Source: an uncultured Oscillospiraceae bacterium (GTDB lineage: Bacteria > Bacillota_A > Clostridia > Oscillospirales > Oscillospiraceae). Taken from it: a stretch of DNA of 6,735 nucleotides. Position 1 is the stretch's first letter. Each line of letters opens with the position of its first letter. The stretch lies in NCBI GenBank assembly GCA_947631215.1, contig CANRKN010000114.1:1-6735 (forward strand), read 5' to 3'. The notes below the pieces were generated by a model. That model was not told where the DNA came from, made no database searches, and worked only from the letters and a program-made list of their open reading frames with translations. A program made the translations under genes and the position numbers. This document shows positions 5,144 through 6,735 of the stretch, piece by piece.

Positions 5144-6439
5144 TCATCGTGCGGCCGCGATATGGGTGATAGCGCCCCAGATCCGGTTGGAGTCGAAGTT
5201 GATCCCCAGAATACGCACCGTCACCCGGGCGCCCCGGGGCGGCCGGCCACGCTTGGGATAGCTGCACAGACAGTCGATGCCGCCGTCCAGCGCCACGAAG
5301 ACGCCGGTGGTGTCCACCATACTGACCGTGCCCACATAGCAGTCGCCGATAGAGTACCGGCGCAGCGCCTTCTCATAGGGGTTCTCACCTGCCTGCTTGA
5401 CCGAAGCGGTGACGCGGATGTTGTCCCGGTCACTGCGGTCAATATCCAGGATCTTCACCAGGATCCGCTGACCCGGCCTATACTGGCTGGCAGCGTCCAG
5501 CATCCTCTGGTAGCTCAGCTCCCTGAGGGGGATGTACGTCTCCAGACCACACAGGTCGATGAAGATGCCTGCCCGGATGACGGACACGACCCGGGCCTCA
5601 GCGCACACACCGGAGTAAAGCAGGTTGTTCCCATCCCGGTCCGTGCCGAAATAGTACTGACGCCGCTTGCTCCGCATCGCCTCCAGCCGGCTTGCCACAG
5701 CGATGCCGGCCTGCACGTCGATGCCCTTGACGATGTAGTCCACCTCAGCTCCCAGTCGTTTGGTGATGAGGTAGTGCATGATCTCAGACAGGCTCCGGCC
5801 GCGAAGGTCATCCGGCGGCAGCACTGCTTCCTCCGCCGGGATGATCACCTTGAAATTGCCGTGATAGATGACTGCGAGAGAATTGGGCGGATTGTCCGTC
5901 ATGTTCTCCACGCCCTGGATGGTACCGGTCAGGATGCGGCCGGATTTCTGGGACTCCAACAGGTCGATGAGGTCATTCCTGGCCTTGTCCTCCTCGGTCT
6001 CCACAGACCGGCTCTCATCGATGGACACGATGTTCAGGTTGGACCTGGTCCTTCGCCGCCGGGGCTCGGAGGGCGCCGGTTCAGCTGCCTCGTCCTCAGA
6101 CTGAGTTTCAGCTATGGCTGCTCTGCTGCGCCGGCGTCTGGGTCTGGGCGCTTCCTCCGTATTTTCCGTGTCAGTTTGGGGAATCGTGCCGGGTACCTCT
6201 GCATTCTGAAGCGCTTCAGAAGCATTTTCGGCCGTTTCAGAATCGGTTTGGGGAACATCCTGCAGGATATCCTGTGCGCCAGGCTCTTCAGGGCCATTTT
6301 CAGAGTCAGTATAGGGAACTGCGGTATCCTGCTGGTCTTGGATCGGGAATTCCCGCTCTTCTTCAGATTCGGGCTGTTTTTCCAAGTCAGTCTGGACGAC
6401 CGCCTGTTCTTCAGTAGTTGTCTTTTTCCTTGCGGGCAT
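5144..6439 (-). CDS. Protein with disordered acidic/Arg-rich N-terminus and three S1-like RNA-binding domains
   Basis: The 431-residue product has no signal peptide and should be cytoplasmic. Residues 1-150 are low-complexity, rich in Glu, Gln, Pro, Asp and Thr. They contain four copies of a (Q/Y)TD-acidic motif (about 16-20, 43-47, 64-68, 88-92) and two Arg patches, PRRRRSRA at 100-107 and PRRRRTRS at 126-133. Residues ~167-245, 272-349 and 364-427 look like successive OB-fold S1 domains: the second has VVSVIRAGIFIDLCGLETYIPLREL and ends in DRDNIRVTASVKQ; the third has GTVSMVDTTGVFVALDGGIDCLC; the first is more divergent (GTIQGV..., VIIPAEE). The arrangement recalls fragments of ribosomal protein S1 but with a unique N-terminus. 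RNA or single-stranded nucleic-acid binding is inferred. AGGAGG at 7 nt supports the start. Confidence 0.85.
   Translation of the reverse strand: MPARKKTTTEEQAVVQTDLEKQPESEEEREFPIQDQQDTAVPYTDSENGPEEPGAQDILQDVPQTDSETAENASEALQNAEVPGTIPQTDTENTEEAPRPRRRRSRAAIAETQSEDEAAEPAPSEPRRRRTRSNLNIVSIDESRSVETEEDKARNDLIDLLESQKSGRILTGTIQGVENMTDNPPNSLAVIYHGNFKVIIPAEEAVLPPDDLRGRSLSEIMHYLITKRLGAEVDYIVKGIDVQAGIAVASRLEAMRSKRRQYYFGTDRDGNNLLYSGVCAEARVVSVIRAGIFIDLCGLETYIPLRELSYQRMLDAASQYRPGQRILVKILDIDRSDRDNIRVTASVKQAGENPYEKALRRYSIGDCYVGTVSMVDTTGVFVALDGGIDCLCSYPKRGRPPRGARVTVRILGINFDSNRIWGAITHIAAAR
6161..6400 (-). repeat. Four degenerate (V/I)(P/V)(Q/Y)TD-acidic motifs in the S1 protein
   Basis: The motifs VVQTDLE (6380-6400), VPYTDSEN (6296-6319), VPQTDSET (6233-6256) and IPQTDTEN (6161-6184) are spaced 27, 21 and 24 residues apart. 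Three share the order hydrophobic-Pro-Gln/Tyr-Thr-Asp-Ser/Thr-Glu. They could be short linear binding motifs or remnants of a duplicated disordered segment. Confidence 0.6.
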
Positions 6440-6446
6440 AATCTTT

Positions 6447-6452
6447 CCTCCT
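6447..6452 (-). promoter_or_regulatory. Ribosome binding site of the S1-domain gene
   Basis: A perfect AGGAGG lies 7 nt before the ATG at 6439, inside the 20-nt gap after the upstream stop codon. This indicates efficient, independent initiation within one transcript. Confidence 0.9.
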
Positions 6453-6459
6453 ATTCAAA

Positions 6460-6735
6460 TCAAAAATCATCTGGCGGTAGGTCAGACTTTAAAAGCGCCT
6501 TAGGTTGTTTGCGGGGTGGCGTTTTCTCCGTTTGAGAACCGTCCTTAGGCTGGACCTGCTTTTGAGGCACATCGTGTTCCTTCGCGGCCTCCTGCTTGAT
6601 CTCTTTTGGTGCGGCTTGCTCCTGCGGCTTTTCCGCCGGTGGTATCTCATCGGCATTGATGATGACGACCGGTTCCTCCGGCTCCTCCCGGTGGCCGTAG
6701 TCCAAGAGGGACGATCTCACGATCTTCTTCGCCAT
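6460..6735 (-). CDS. Small hydrophilic Lys/Glu/Pro/Gln-rich protein of unknown function, possibly 5'-incomplete
   Basis: The visible frame encodes 91 residues beginning MAKKIVRSSLLDYG and ending LPPDDF. The ATG is the last three bases of the window, so its ribosome binding site cannot be seen and an upstream in-frame start cannot be excluded. Only the first ~30 residues look foldable (VVIINADEI could be a strand). The rest is low-complexity and charged, without membrane segments, cysteines or a signal peptide, and is probably disordered. The gene lies 20 nt upstream of the S1-domain gene. The two proteins share a charged, Pro/Gln/Glu-rich style, so they may act together. I do not recognise the family. 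An accessory partner of the S1 protein or a mobile-element maintenance protein are guesses only. Confidence 0.7.
   Translation of the reverse strand: MAKKIVRSSLLDYGHREEPEEPVVIINADEIPPAEKPQEQAAPKEIKQEAAKEHDVPQKQVQPKDGSQTEKTPPRKQPKALLKSDLPPDDF

Noticed and set aside
4787..6535. Plus-strand open frame of 582 codons spanning the hydrolase and S1 genes
   Set aside because: It runs across two gene boundaries antisense to genes with recognised domains; the absence of stops follows from codon usage on the other strand.

Overview
The window reads as one compact minus-strand gene cluster from a Gram-positive bacterium, most likely a gut Clostridia (Oscillospiraceae/Lachnospiraceae-like) chromosome or an integrative element in one. 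The basis is base composition clearly above 50% GC, strong AGGAGG-type ribosome binding sites, an LPXTG sortase signal, SpaA/Cna-B-type surface domains and a SleB-type wall hydrolase. No rRNA, tRNA, CRISPR array, transposase, relaxase or type IV secretion gene is visible.

In transcription order (right to left) there are five genes. (1) A 91-residue hydrophilic Lys/Glu/Pro/Gln-rich protein, start codon exactly at the right window edge (6460-6735). (2) A 431-residue protein with an acidic disordered N-terminal third, two Arg-rich patches and about three S1-like RNA-binding domains (5144-6439). (3) An exported SleB-family cell-wall hydrolase (4423-5109). (4) A 1198-residue sortase-anchored adhesin with a Cys-Gln thioester domain, five homologous SpaA/Cna-B repeats (four of them exactly 85 residues), three more divergent Cna-B-like domains and LPQTG (735-4331, GTG start). 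(5) The first 243 codons of a SpaA/SpaH-type major pilin, cut by the left edge just after its pilin-motif lysine (1-731).

Gaps are short (20, 34, 91 and 3 nt) and each gene has a recognisable Shine-Dalgarno sequence, so the set is probably one transcription unit. The 91-nt gap before the adhesin, with a possible weak terminator hairpin just upstream in the end of the hydrolase gene and TGTCC-type repeats inside it, is the only place where separate control looks likely.

Working model (inference): the pilin forms the shaft of a sortase-assembled pilus, the thioester adhesin is its tip or a co-displayed covalent adhesin, and the hydrolase opens peptidoglycan locally. The S1-domain protein is the unexpected member. 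A class C sortase is expected just beyond the left edge. S1-domain, wall-hydrolase and Cna-B/SpaA genes also co-occur, as I recall, in Tn1549-like conjugative elements of gut Firmicutes, so the cluster could be the accessory surface module of such an element, but nothing in the window proves it.
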